A stretch of 27,611 nucleotides of DNA from a virus: the IMG/VR virus record IMGVR_UViG_3300042324_001258, positions 1-27,611 of that record; one strand, written 5' to 3'. Under the pieces are notes generated by a model that saw only the letters and a list, made by a program, of their open reading frames with translations, did not search any database and had not been told where the DNA came from. Made by a program: the position numbers and the translations under genes. This document shows positions 6,444 to 15,167 of this stretch, in pieces (within the stretch, counting starts at the first letter, position 1; every line of letters begins with the position of its first letter).

Positions 6444-7365
6444 ACAGGTAAGCCTGATAAGAGACTTCTGTAATCCAGTTATAGATTACAATATCAGCAA
6501 ATCCATATCGTATAGTCAGACCTTAGCATACAATACTTGTCCACACCAATGGGCATTGAAATATGTTAAAGGATTGCAAGAGTATAAGCCTTCCATTCAT
6601 ACAGTCTTTGGCACAGCAGTACATGAAGTAATGCAGGAATGGTTAACAGAACTCTATGAAGGAACAGTAAAGAAGTCAAATGAAATGAATTTGAATGCTC
6701 TTCTACTGGAGAAAATGCACACAATTTATGCTCACGAGAAAGAAAAGTACGGAAAACATTTCTCTACCTCTCAAGAGCTTTCTGAGTTTCATAATGATGG
6801 TATTGAAATTCTAGAGTACGTTCGTAAGAAACGCTCTGTTTACTTCGGTACCAAGTACTATAAGCTGGTTGGAGTAGAAATTCCTCTTATACATAAAATA
6901 TCTGACAATGTTTTCTTCAAAGGGTATATCGATATTGTTCTCTACGATGACCAAGACGATAAGTATATCATTTTAGATATCAAAACATCAACTTCAGGAT
7001 GGAATGACTACGCAAAGAAAGATGATAAAAAGCTAGCACAGTTACTTCTTTATAAAGAATTCCTAGCAAGACAATTTGATATAGATGTTGATAAGGTAGA
7101 TGTAAAATATTTTATTGTAAAGAGAAAGGTTCCTAAAGATCCAGAATTTGCAGCAATGGGTAGAAGAGTTCAAGAGTTTGTACCTCCATCAGGAAAGATT
7201 AAAAGAGGTCAAGCCACTACAGCACTTACAAAATTTATTAACGATGCTTTTGATAGTCATGGACAGTACATCGATAAAGAGTACGACAAGACTCCTTCAA
7301 GATCAAATTGTATGTTCTGTGAATTTAAAGGAACAGAGCACTGTCATGCAGGTGTTTTAGGATAA
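6424..7365 (+). CDS. PD-(D/E)XK nuclease with Fe-S cysteines (Cas4/RecB-like exonuclease)
   Basis: A 313-residue nuclease. Residues 28-50 have the SYSQTLAYNTCPHQWALKYV segment of the AddB/Cas4/RecB superfamily. GTAVHEVMQ (63-71) carries the family His. GYIDIVLYD (Asp170) and ILDIKTS (Asp185, Lys187) form the D...D-x-K active site. Cys39 together with Cys296, Cys299 and Cys307 (CMFC...HC) fits the four ligands of a 4Fe-4S cluster that locks the fold. Expected role: exonucleolytic processing of DNA ends in phage recombination or replication, or host DNA degradation. No adjacent helicase or cas gene was seen, so a CRISPR role is not supported. It starts within the DUF3310 gene. Confidence 0.88.
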   Translation: MVKKTLKQVSLIRDFCNPVIDYNISKSISYSQTLAYNTCPHQWALKYVKGLQEYKPSIHTVFGTAVHEVMQEWLTELYEGTVKKSNEMNLNALLLEKMHTIYAHEKEKYGKHFSTSQELSEFHNDGIEILEYVRKKRSVYFGTKYYKLVGVEIPLIHKISDNVFFKGYIDIVLYDDQDDKYIILDIKTSTSGWNDYAKKDDKKLAQLLLYKEFLARQFDIDVDKVDVKYFIVKRKVPKDPEFAAMGRRVQEFVPPSGKIKRGQATTALTKFINDAFDSHGQYIDKEYDKTPSRSNCMFCEFKGTEHCHAGVLG

Positions 7366-7400
7366 GGGTATATTTATATATACATATAATTATATAAACA

Positions 7401-7583
7401 ATGAACACTAAAAAATTAACATCGGTTAAGGTAGAAGAAGATCTTCTACAGGAATTTAAAGAACAGTGCGTAAGGCATAAATTTTCTCTACAAAAGCTTG
7501 TAGACAGAGCAATTTTTTTATATCTTACAGAAGATAACTTCAAGCAAAAGTTACACACACAAACAAATATTAAATTAAAATAG
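7401..7583 (+). CDS. Ribbon-helix-helix-like DNA-binding protein
   Basis: A 60-residue protein. A short N-terminal strand (KLTSVKVEE) is followed by helix 1 (EDLLQEFKEQCVRHK), a turn (FS) and helix 2 (LQKLVDRAIFLYL). This is the length and pattern of MetJ/Arc-type ribbon-helix-helix regulators, which bind DNA as dimers on tandem short repeats. The 35-nt gap upstream is very AT-rich and holds a TATATTTATA block without a good TTG. The gene precedes the glycan locus by 4 nt and might regulate it; it could equally bind the ACCCGTT arrays at 26.5-27.0 kb. Both roles are inference. Confidence 0.65.
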   Translation: MNTKKLTSVKVEEDLLQEFKEQCVRHKFSLQKLVDRAIFLYLTEDNFKQKLHTQTNIKLK

Positions 7584-7587
7584 TTAC

Positions 7588-9030
7588 ATGAAAGAAAAAT
7601 TTCGTTATGTTAAGAAGGAGGATCGTAAAAAGATTCTCTTGTTATGCGATGATATTAGGATGCATTCCGGTATCGCAACTATGGCCAGAGAGATTGTTGT
7701 AGGAACATCTCACCACTTTAATTGGGTCAATTTAGGAGCAGCTATCAATCATCCAGAAGCAGGTAAAGCATTTAATATCTCAGCTGAGGTAGGAAAGTTA
7801 AACGGTATAGAAGATGCTGATGTAAAGGTAATTCCTAACAATGGTTATGGAGATGCTATGCAAATAAGAAATTTAATTGCTCAAGAAAAACCAGACGCTA
7901 TTTTTATATTTACTGATCCAAGATACTGGACTTGGTTGTTTGAAATAGAAAGAGAGATTAGAAATGAAATTCCTTTAATGTATTTAAACATTTGGGATGA
8001 CTATCCAGCACCTCTGTATAATAAACCTTACTACGAGTCATGTGACTTATTGATGGCAATCTCAAAACAAACTAAAAATATTAATGAAATAGTTTTAGGA
8101 GAAGCAGCTAAGGGTAAGCTACTTAAGTATGTTCCTCATGGAATAAACGATAAGCATTTCTTTCCTATGACTTCAGTAGATGAATTAGAAACACTAGGTA
8201 AATTTAAGAAAGACTTATTCCAAGGAAAAGATATCGAGTTCGTAGCATTCTTCAACTCTAGAAACATTAGAAGAAAATCTCCAGGAGATGTAATTCTTTC
8301 TTATAGAATGTTCTGTGATTTGATCGGAGAAGAGAAAGCTAAGAAATGTGCCCTTGTAATGCATACACAAGCTGTAGATGAAAATGGTACAGATCTTTAT
8401 GCAGTAAGAGAAGCAATTTGTGATGACAGTTATGTAAATGTATTCTTCTCACAAGAGAGATTAGATACTCCACATATGAACTTACTGTATAATATAGCAG
8501 ACGTTGGAATGCTTATCACTTCAAATGAAGGATGGGGGTTGTCTTTAACTGAAACTATGATGGCTGGTAAGATGATTATTGCCAACGTAACAGGTGGTAT
8601 GCAAGATCAAATGAGATTTACAGATGAGAACGGTAAGTGGATTGACTTCACTTCAGACTTCCCTTCTAATCATAGAGGAACATATAAGGAGTGTGGTGAG
8701 TGGGCAGTCCCTGTATTCCCTTCAAACATTTCAATGGTAGGCTCAGTTCCAACTCCTTATATCTTTGATGATAGATGTCGACCAGAAGATGTAGCTAAAG
8801 CTTTAGAAGAAGTTTACAACATGGGTAAAGAGGAAAGAAACAGAAGAGGAGCACTAGCAAGAGAATGGGTAACATCAGATGAATCAGGAATGTCAGCACG
8901 TCAGATGTGTGAGAATGTACTTGATTCAATGGATGAAACATTTGAGAAGTTTGTTCCTAGAACTAGATTTGATCTTTACAAAATAGAGGACCGACCAAAA
9001 AAATATATCACACATAAATTAATATACTAG
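7588..9030 (+). CDS. Glycosyltransferase, GT4-like (GT-B fold)
   Basis: A 480-residue soluble glycosyltransferase that should transfer a sugar from a nucleotide-sugar donor. The N-terminal domain starts with KILLLCDDIRMHSGIATM, the loop typical of GT-B enzymes. The C-terminal domain contains TSNEGWGLSLTETMMAGK, in which Glu314 and Glu322 form the E-x7-E donor-binding motif. The SRNIRRKSPGDVI segment (about 224-236) is at the start of the donor domain. It is the first enzyme of the glycan locus, four bases after the RHH-like gene, and is joined to the next glycosyltransferase by a TAGTTATG junction. Acceptor and donor cannot be read from sequence. Confidence 0.87.
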   Translation: MKEKFRYVKKEDRKKILLLCDDIRMHSGIATMAREIVVGTSHHFNWVNLGAAINHPEAGKAFNISAEVGKLNGIEDADVKVIPNNGYGDAMQIRNLIAQEKPDAIFIFTDPRYWTWLFEIEREIRNEIPLMYLNIWDDYPAPLYNKPYYESCDLLMAISKQTKNINEIVLGEAAKGKLLKYVPHGINDKHFFPMTSVDELETLGKFKKDLFQGKDIEFVAFFNSRNIRRKSPGDVILSYRMFCDLIGEEKAKKCALVMHTQAVDENGTDLYAVREAICDDSYVNVFFSQERLDTPHMNLLYNIADVGMLITSNEGWGLSLTETMMAGKMIIANVTGGMQDQMRFTDENGKWIDFTSDFPSNHRGTYKECGEWAVPVFPSNISMVGSVPTPYIFDDRCRPEDVAKALEEVYNMGKEERNRRGALAREWVTSDESGMSARQMCENVLDSMDETFEKFVPRTRFDLYKIEDRPKKYITHKLIY

Positions 9031-9032
9031 TT

Positions 9033-10346
9033 ATGAGTAAACCTACATTAGTAGTAAGCTGCCCTATCGATACATATTCAGGATACGGAGCAAGAGCCAG
9101 AGACTTTGTACAATCGATTATCGATACAGATAAGTATGATGTTAGAATATTATCACAGAGATGGGGTAATACTAGATTTGGATACTTAAAAGATCACGGA
9201 AATGAATCTCTACACTCTAGAGTTATTACACAACTAACACAACAACCAGACATCTGGATTCAAATTACAGTACCGAATGAATTCCAAAAGGTCGGTAAAT
9301 ATAATATTGGAGTAACAGCTGGTATTGAGACTACACTTTGTGATCCTTCCTGGGTACAGGGATGTAACAATATGGACTTAGTTATTGTATCAGCACAACA
9401 TGCTAAGAAAGTATTTGAAGAAAGTAAATTCAATATACAAGATGAAAAAACAGGTCAAGTAACAGGAGTAGTTGAATTAAAAACTAAAGTTGAAGTAGTA
9501 TTTGAAGGAGCTAATATAGAGAAGTATATGCCATTGGCATGGCCAGTAAAACTAGACTTAGATAGTATCGATGAAATGTTTTGCTTTTTAGTAGTAGGAC
9601 ATTGGCTACCGGGAGTACTTGGAGAGGATAGAAAGAATATTGGATACACTATCAAAGCATTCCTTGAAACATTTAAGAATAAGAAATCAGCACCAGCACT
9701 TCTTTTAAAAGTACAAGCAGGATCAGGAACATCTATTATGGATAGAGAAGCTGTATTGGATAAAATTGATGAAATAAAAAAAACTGTAAAAGGAAAGTTA
9801 CCAAACATACATCTTCTACATGGAGAGCTATCTGATGCTGAGATGAATGAGCTATACAATCACGGTAAAGTAAAAGCAATGATCTCTCTAACAAAAGGAG
9901 AAGGATTTGGAAGACCTTTATTAGAGTTTAGTTTAGTAAACAAACCAATTATAGTATCAGGATGGTCAGGTCATACAGACTTCTTAGATAATAAATTTAC
10001 AAAACAAATAGGAGGTCAACTCACAAACGTACATCCTTCAGCTGCAATTGATAAGATGATACTAAGAGAAAGTCAATGGTTTACACCGGATGATATGCTA
10101 GTAGGCAAGGCATTAAAAGATGTCTTTGAAGATTATAAACCATATAAGGAATTAGCAAAGAGACAGGGTCATAAGAGCAGAACTGAGTTCTCTTATGAGA
10201 AGATGAGAGAGACGCTAGATAACCTTCTAACACAGTACATTCCTGAGTTCCCTAAGCAAGTACAGTTAAAGCTACCTACGCTTAAGAAAATAGAATTACC
10301 ACAGGCTAATAAAGTTGAAATACCAAGGCTTAAAAAAATAGAATAA
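9033..10346 (+). CDS. Glycosyltransferase, GT4-like, with Lys-rich repeat tail
   Basis: A 437-residue GT-B enzyme. The N-terminal SCPIDTYSGYGARARDF is a glycine-rich loop, and the donor domain has SLTKGEGFGRPLLEFSL with the E-x7-E pair Glu290/Glu298, followed by PIIVSGWSGHTDF. VVGHWLPGVLGEDRKNI (about 187-203) is probably the linker with donor-binding residues. The last 30 residues hold short repeats (LPTLKKIELP, VEIPRLKKIE) not expected in the catalytic fold; they could tether the enzyme to a partner or membrane. The stop overlaps the next start as TAATG. Confidence 0.83.
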   Translation: MSKPTLVVSCPIDTYSGYGARARDFVQSIIDTDKYDVRILSQRWGNTRFGYLKDHGNESLHSRVITQLTQQPDIWIQITVPNEFQKVGKYNIGVTAGIETTLCDPSWVQGCNNMDLVIVSAQHAKKVFEESKFNIQDEKTGQVTGVVELKTKVEVVFEGANIEKYMPLAWPVKLDLDSIDEMFCFLVVGHWLPGVLGEDRKNIGYTIKAFLETFKNKKSAPALLLKVQAGSGTSIMDREAVLDKIDEIKKTVKGKLPNIHLLHGELSDAEMNELYNHGKVKAMISLTKGEGFGRPLLEFSLVNKPIIVSGWSGHTDFLDNKFTKQIGGQLTNVHPSAAIDKMILRESQWFTPDDMLVGKALKDVFEDYKPYKELAKRQGHKSRTEFSYEKMRETLDNLLTQYIPEFPKQVQLKLPTLKKIELPQANKVEIPRLKKIE

Positions 10347-10804
10347 TGGAAGAAAAAATGTCAATCTGTCCACACTGTGGAGGAAATGCTTGCTATGAAC
10401 AAGCAGTAACAGAAGAAGTAACAACAAGCTTTTGCTTTGGTTGTGGATATTCAACTTCAACTCTAATGGTTGAAGGAGGAGATCTAGTAGCAAAAACACT
10501 AGAAGCATCACCAGAACTTTATAAAGATCTTATGTTTATTGACGAAGATAAGAGAGTATGGTTCCCTTCAACAGTTACTCTTCCTGGTAAGGGAATGGTA
10601 TTCTTAGATGGTACAGCAAAAGAGAATTGGAAATGGGCTGCAGTAAACTCTATAGAGATTTTAGAAGAAGAGAAATCTAAGTTCCCAAAAGGTCAAACAA
10701 CTAAAATGGATATGAAAAATATTAAACATTTTGAGAAAGAAGACTTCATGGAAGCATTAGATGCTATAAACTTCTTTGATGTAGAAGTTGCAGAATCAAA
10801 ATAG
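10346..10804 (+). CDS. Zinc-ribbon protein, 152 aa, in glycan locus
   Basis: An N-terminal zinc ribbon (Cys8/Cys11 in SICPHCGG; Cys30/Cys33 in FCFGCGY) is followed by about 115 residues of acidic, mixed alpha/beta sequence without a recognisable motif. In-frame ATGs at 10346 and 10358 are both possible; I use the first, which overlaps the previous stop as TAATG. It is not an evident sugar enzyme although it sits between two glycosyltransferases. Its 3' end contains a candidate promoter for the next gene. Function unknown. Confidence 0.75.
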   Translation: MEEKMSICPHCGGNACYEQAVTEEVTTSFCFGCGYSTSTLMVEGGDLVAKTLEASPELYKDLMFIDEDKRVWFPSTVTLPGKGMVFLDGTAKENWKWAAVNSIEILEEEKSKFPKGQTTKMDMKNIKHFEKEDFMEALDAINFFDVEVAESK

Positions 10805-10824
10805 ATTTCGTATATTTACAGTAT
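10788..10824 (+). promoter_or_regulatory. Candidate internal promoter giving a leaderless or near-leaderless transcript
   Basis: TTG at 10788-10790, 20 nt, then TATATTTACAGTA from 10811; the end of the spacer (TTTCG) and the -7 block match the strong promoters of the window except for the last bases. The ATG of the next gene is at 10823, about where transcription would begin, so the transcript would have almost no leader. Confidence 0.5.
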
Positions 10825-11437
10825 GAAAATAAGTTATGCAATAACAGTTTGTAATGAATTGGAGGAAGTGAAAAGACTAGTCAACTTCCTCCTTTCACAT
10901 AAACGAAAAGAAGACGAGATAGTAATCTTGTTTGATGAGAAGAACGGAACAGATGAAGTATTTGATTATATAGAATCTCAAGTACACGACTGTGAAGTCT
11001 TCTGTGAAAAATTCGAAGGACACTTTGCCGATTGGAAGAACTTACTGACTTCACATTGTACAGGAAATTATATCTTCCAAATAGATGCTGATGAGATTCC
11101 TCATCTCAATTTAATTCAAAACCTACCTACACTGTTAGAGACTAACGATGTTGATATGCTCAGAATACCTAGAGTAAATACTGTAGAAGGACTAACTCAA
11201 GAACATATTCAGAAGTGGGGATGGAATGTAAATGAAAAAGGATGGGTGAACTGGGCTGATTGGCAAATGAGAATCTATAAGAATGTTCCTTACATTAAAT
11301 GGGTTAATAAGGTACATGAAGTACTAGAAGGATTTAAGATCCATGGCATGCTTCCAGTAGAAGAGGAATGGGCTTTGTACCATCCAAAGACAATTGACAG
11401 ACAAGAGAAACAAAACAACTACTACGATACATTATGA
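10823..11437 (+). CDS. Glycosyltransferase, GT2-like (GT-A fold)
   Basis: A 204-residue family 2-type transferase. The N-terminal KISYAITVCNELEEVKRLV is the nucleotide-binding strand and loop, EIVILFDEKNGTDEV the second, and YIFQIDADEIPH carries the DxD-type metal-binding motif (Asp88-Ala-Asp90). HFADWKNLLTSH (about 67-78) precedes it as in minimal GT2 enzymes. WVNKVHEVLEGF near the C-terminus is the usual acceptor-side motif of WaaE/KdtX-like glycosyltransferases. No membrane segment, so the enzyme is cytoplasmic. It is translationally coupled to the aminotransferase gene by an ATGA overlap. Confidence 0.87.
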   Translation: MKISYAITVCNELEEVKRLVNFLLSHKRKEDEIVILFDEKNGTDEVFDYIESQVHDCEVFCEKFEGHFADWKNLLTSHCTGNYIFQIDADEIPHLNLIQNLPTLLETNDVDMLRIPRVNTVEGLTQEHIQKWGWNVNEKGWVNWADWQMRIYKNVPYIKWVNKVHEVLEGFKIHGMLPVEEEWALYHPKTIDRQEKQNNYYDTL

Positions 11438-12633
11438 AAAAAATAAACAAACAAATTGATCTGTTTAAAGTATTTATGTCACCAACAGCAGCAGCAGAAG
11501 TGGGTGAAGTACTTAATAGCGGTTTTATCGGACAGGGACCTAAAGTTAATGAGCTTGAAAAGAAATTACAAAACTTCCTTAAAGTAGATAACTCAGAGGT
11601 AATTACTTACAATTCAGCAACATCAGCAGAACATTTAGCATACCATTTATTAAAAAAGCCTTCTAAAATATCAATAGGATTTGATGGAGCGGCTATGGTA
11701 ACAGAGAACTGGCCAGGACTTGAAGAAGGGGATGAAGTATTAACAACAGCGTTGACTTGTACAGCAACCAATTGGCCTATTTTAGCAAATGGATTAAAGA
11801 TCAAATGGGTAGATGTGGAACCTACTACAATGAATATTTGCTTAAAGGATTTAGAGAGTAAATTAACAGAGAAGACTAAAATTGTAGCCGTAGTACACTG
11901 GGGAGGATATCCAGTAGACTTAGTAGAACTTCAAGCTATTCAAAAAAGATATAGAGAGAAGTACGGCTTTCCTTTTATGATTATGGATGATGCTGCTCAT
12001 GCTATGGGAAGTAAATTAGATGGAAAGAACATCGGCACATTCGAAACTATTACTACATTCTCATTACAAGCAATTAAACATATAACATCTGTAGATGGAG
12101 GATTCTGGACATCACCTTTCATAGAATTAAACAAAAGAGCAAAACTAACTAGATGGTACGGTATTGATAGAGAAGGTCCTAGATCAGACTTTAGATGTGA
12201 ATCAGATATTCCTGAGTGGGGTTTTAAATTCCATATGAATGATATCTGTGCAACAGTAGGACTCTCAAATCTAAATCATGCAGAAGAGATTATATCAAAG
12301 CATAAAGCAAATGGAGCTTTCTATAATAAAGAATTGCAAGGAGTAAAAGGAGTTACTCTATTGGAGAATGATCCTAGAAAAGAATCAGCTTACTGGCTAT
12401 ATACTATGAGAGTAGAGAACAGAGATGCTTTTATGAAGTATATGTCTGAGAACGGAGTGGCTACTTCTAGAGTTCATGAAAGAAATGATAAGCATACTTG
12501 TACAAGAGAATTCTTAGCTCCTCTTCCTAATGTAGATTTAGTATCAAAAGATATGATATGCATACCAGTAGGGTGGTGGGTAACAGAGGAAGAGAGACAG
12601 TACATAGTAGATTTAATTAAACAAGGATGGTAG
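11434..12633 (+). CDS. DegT/DnrJ/EryC1/StrS-family sugar aminotransferase
   Basis: A 399-residue PLP enzyme of the family that aminates keto-sugars on nucleotide carriers. TSAEHLAYH (63-71) follows the PLP-phosphate loop. MIMDDAAHAMGS (182-193) carries the Asp that contacts the PLP ring nitrogen, and FSLQAIKHITSVDGG (209-223) the Schiff-base lysine, Lys215. Length and both motifs are those of a complete enzyme. Compared with typical members there is an insert near residues 80-100 (GFDGAAMVTENWPGLEEGD). Downstream lie an epimerase and a PglD-type acyltransferase, consistent with synthesis of an N-acylated amino sugar. The start overlaps the upstream GT2 stop as ATGA. Confidence 0.92.
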   Translation: MKKINKQIDLFKVFMSPTAAAEVGEVLNSGFIGQGPKVNELEKKLQNFLKVDNSEVITYNSATSAEHLAYHLLKKPSKISIGFDGAAMVTENWPGLEEGDEVLTTALTCTATNWPILANGLKIKWVDVEPTTMNICLKDLESKLTEKTKIVAVVHWGGYPVDLVELQAIQKRYREKYGFPFMIMDDAAHAMGSKLDGKNIGTFETITTFSLQAIKHITSVDGGFWTSPFIELNKRAKLTRWYGIDREGPRSDFRCESDIPEWGFKFHMNDICATVGLSNLNHAEEIISKHKANGAFYNKELQGVKGVTLLENDPRKESAYWLYTMRVENRDAFMKYMSENGVATSRVHERNDKHTCTREFLAPLPNVDLVSKDMICIPVGWWVTEEERQYIVDLIKQGW

Positions 12634-12851
12634 ATACTAAAGTAGATTTAAAATCATCAGTTACAGAAGCAGTAGGAGAATTAACAACTCAGATTATACA
12701 CTTTGTAGGAGGAGAGAAGAGAACATTTACAGATGTAGTATCTACGTCAATCAGGCAAGGACAGTTCACAAAGTTTAAACAAAAGGACGGTACTTGGATT
12801 ATGATAAATGATAAGAATGTTTTATGTATAGAAGTTTTTAAACAAGAGTAG
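12627..12851 (+). CDS. Hypothetical protein, 74 aa
   Basis: A small, soluble mixed protein that starts 7 nt inside the end of the aminotransferase gene. The C-terminal two thirds (FVGGEKRTFTDVVSTSIRQG, then FTKFKQKDGTWIMINDKNVL) look like a compact beta-rich domain. I recognise no family. Similar small proteins are common in phage genomes and this one need not belong to the sugar pathway. Confidence 0.65.
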   Translation: MVDTKVDLKSSVTEAVGELTTQIIHFVGGEKRTFTDVVSTSIRQGQFTKFKQKDGTWIMINDKNVLCIEVFKQE

Positions 12852-12857
12852 ACAGAT

Positions 12858-13460
12858 ATGAAATATGCAAATATATTACCGCAACACAAATATCCTTGGC
12901 TGGAGACGTTGTACAGTATGGTACTTGATATAAAGCCTAAGGTAGTCATAGAGTACGGAACAGAGCATGCAGGCACGGCTATAGTAATGGGACTTGCATT
13001 GAAAGAGTTGTACGAACAGGAACAGCATCAAGGAATTGTATTCACATATGATACTTTTGAAAAACAAAGTAAAGGGGAAATAGGCTCATCACCGAACTAT
13101 AAAGTAGCAGTGGATAATATAGCTCACTACGGATTACAAGACTATGTAAAAGTGGACTATGGGGACTTTTTTAAATTTTGTGACGACCCTAGTAAAGAGT
13201 TTGATTTACTGTACTTTGACATAGACAATGATGGAGATAAGGTACTGGAAATGTATAACGGATGCAAGAGTAATATTGAAAAAGGCTCAGTAGTAATCTT
13301 TGAAGGAGGTTCACAAGTAAGAGACGATGTTGAATGGATGAATAATCTAAACAAAGTAAAAATTACAGACATTAAAGAACAAGTAGGGTACCAACTACTC
13401 ACACCTAATCAAAAATACTCTTGTAGTATAATCTTTAACACCAAAAAATATAGTTTATGA
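12858..13460 (+). CDS. Class I SAM-dependent methyltransferase-like protein
   Basis: A 200-residue Rossmann-type protein. KPKVVIEYGTEHAGTAIVMG (about 28-47) fits motif I, with E-x-G-T at the SAM loop; FTYDTFEKQ is the acidic end of strand 2; KVDYGDFFKF and DLLYFDIDNDGD resemble strands 3 and 4 of cephalosporin hydroxylase/Methyltransf_24-type enzymes. A role in O- or N-methylation of the sugar product is plausible. The glycine-rich motif is shortened, so a non-catalytic relative cannot be excluded. It is coupled to the next gene by ATGA (13457-13460). Confidence 0.65.
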   Translation: MKYANILPQHKYPWLETLYSMVLDIKPKVVIEYGTEHAGTAIVMGLALKELYEQEQHQGIVFTYDTFEKQSKGEIGSSPNYKVAVDNIAHYGLQDYVKVDYGDFFKFCDDPSKEFDLLYFDIDNDGDKVLEMYNGCKSNIEKGSVVIFEGGSQVRDDVEWMNNLNKVKITDIKEQVGYQLLTPNQKYSCSIIFNTKKYSL

Positions 13461-14158
13461 TACAGTTTATAATAGTAGGGTGGCACTTTGACCTATACCC
13501 GGAATTAGTACAGGAATTAATTGAATTGCAAGAGGCAAATAAAGATTCAATAAACATCTTTTGGTCATGTCATAGAGAGCCTTCAGAGTCAGTTAAAGCT
13601 AACTTCGAATATAAAGTGTTTCCTAACTTAGGACTAGAGGATGGAGCTTATCAACAAGCATTAGATTACCTAGATATTGCTGACGATACTATTTTGTTCT
13701 TAATGCATGACGATATCATAGTTAAGGATTGGGGATTCATTAATGAATGCATAGGAAGGTTAGAGCAAGGAGCTGCCTTCGTAGGTAATGGAATGAATTA
13801 CCCAGACTATATGTCTCCAACTAGAATCTACGATGAGGAGTTCTTTCCACGTACAGTACTAGAAGTATCACGTCCGGAGAGTCTTCACTACTTCCAGAAA
13901 GAAGGAATGGCCTATACCTTTAGAGAAAGCTTCCTATGTACAGTAAGAAAATATCTAAGAGATATAAATGACTTTGAAGTAGTATGGGAAGAGCCAGGAG
14001 AGAATATGCCAATAGGTCCTATGGGTAATATGCAACAATCAATGCTGGGGTGGAAAATTACACAGACATATGGAGTAGAACGTATGAGCTATCTTTCAAA
14101 TACTTACATGGATTCCGATTGGTTATACGAATGTGAAAGAGGTCTAGTTAAAAACTAA
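13457..14158 (+). CDS. Putative GT-A type glycosyltransferase
   Basis: A 233-residue protein. It starts with a hydrophobic strand (IQFIIVGWHFDLYPELVQEL), continues with INIFWSCHREPS and QALDYLDIADDTILFLMHDDI, whose HDD (about 84-86) sits where GT-A enzymes keep the metal-binding DxD, and then DWGFINECIGRLEQGAAFVGN. This order supports a glycosyltransferase fold, but no specific family was identified. Coupled by ATGA to the methyltransferase-like gene upstream and followed 16 nt later by another possible glycosyltransferase. Confidence 0.6.
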   Translation: MIQFIIVGWHFDLYPELVQELIELQEANKDSINIFWSCHREPSESVKANFEYKVFPNLGLEDGAYQQALDYLDIADDTILFLMHDDIIVKDWGFINECIGRLEQGAAFVGNGMNYPDYMSPTRIYDEEFFPRTVLEVSRPESLHYFQKEGMAYTFRESFLCTVRKYLRDINDFEVVWEEPGENMPIGPMGNMQQSMLGWKITQTYGVERMSYLSNTYMDSDWLYECERGLVKN

Positions 14159-14174
14159 TATAATAAAACAAGTT

Positions 14175-15167
14175 ATGGATAAAAAAGTATACTACATAAG
14201 TGATTGGCATGTAAGCCCAGGGCATTACAGTTACGAACGTCATCGCTTTCCACAAGCATACATAGAGCTAGCTCCTTGGTATATCTTAAACTGGAGAGAT
14301 ATTCCTAATGTAATAAAAGGTACTGGAAATATTATCGTAATAAACACTCCTGTTCACGATGAGTTGGCTAAGTTAAAGATTGCCGATAGTCTTACAGAAG
14401 GTAATGAAGTGTATATTGTACAGGAAGGATCCGTATGGGACTGGTTAGATTGGTCAGCTCCAGAACAAGAAATGTATATAAAGATACTGTCTAAAGCAAA
14501 AGCATACCTATGCTCTAATGAATACGAAAAACGTATGATGAAAGTGTTTATAGAAAATAGTATAAAGGTACCGCCCTGCACTAGGCATTTCGCAGAATCA
14601 GCTAGAGAACATTTAGGGAACTATGTGTTTATAGTTAATCCCTGTAAGGGATATCAGAGAGGTATGATCTCTCACAAGTTAGTATACGATAGTGTTCCTA
14701 AAGAATTAGAAGTGTATACTATGCATTATGATAGAACTCCTCACATTGGAAGAATGTTACCACTACCAGACTCGTACTCTATGCCAGGTTTTAAAAAATT
14801 AAACTATATGCAGCATGATGAGTTTTTATCCACTGCTTATACTTCAAGATTTGGAGTAGATATTCATAGGGACTTTTCAGCAGGACAAACAGCAGTAGAC
14901 TTTGGATCACTCGGAGTACCTATGGTAGGTAATATTCAACTAGATGCTCAGAGAAATATATTTCCAGACACTTCTTTCGAATGGGACGACTACGAAGGAT
15001 TTAAGAAATGTATTAAAACACTTTCTACTGATGATGAATTCTGTAAAGAAGTCGGAAGAAAAGCTTTAGAGAATGTACAGAAAACACATTTAAGTACTAT
15101 AGTTGTAGAAACTTTTAAAAACGAATTTAATACATTAAGAGAATGTCAAACGGAATCTATAAAATAA
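14175..15167 (+). CDS. Putative GT-B type glycosyltransferase, divergent
   Basis: A 330-residue soluble protein. The N-terminal half lacks a clear donor or acceptor motif. The second half reads VFIVNPCKGYQRGMISHKL (about 151-169) followed by FGVDIHRDFSAGQTAVDFGSLGVPMVGN (about 233-260), a layout like the donor domain of GT-B enzymes with the first Glu of E-x7-E replaced. KALENVQKTHL near the end is like the C-terminal helix of that fold. The call rests on this resemblance and on position inside the locus. The stop lies 25 nt inside the next gene. Confidence 0.5.
   Translation: MDKKVYYISDWHVSPGHYSYERHRFPQAYIELAPWYILNWRDIPNVIKGTGNIIVINTPVHDELAKLKIADSLTEGNEVYIVQEGSVWDWLDWSAPEQEMYIKILSKAKAYLCSNEYEKRMMKVFIENSIKVPPCTRHFAESAREHLGNYVFIVNPCKGYQRGMISHKLVYDSVPKELEVYTMHYDRTPHIGRMLPLPDSYSMPGFKKLNYMQHDEFLSTAYTSRFGVDIHRDFSAGQTAVDFGSLGVPMVGNIQLDAQRNIFPDTSFEWDDYEGFKKCIKTLSTDDEFCKEVGRKALENVQKTHLSTIVVETFKNEFNTLRECQTESIK

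Noticed and set aside
7148-7360. Second frame inside the nuclease gene
   Set aside because: Overlaps the conserved Cys-rich C-terminus of the nuclease in another frame and has no recognisable features.
6424-7365. CRISPR-associated Cas4
   Set aside because: The fold and Fe-S cysteines fit, but no cas1, cas2 or repeat array is present; phage recombination nuclease is more likely.
7346-7382. Promoter upstream of the RHH-like gene
   Set aside because: TATATTTATA is present at 7369, but the -33 position reads ATG instead of TTG, and the whole region is AT-rich, so chance matches are likely.
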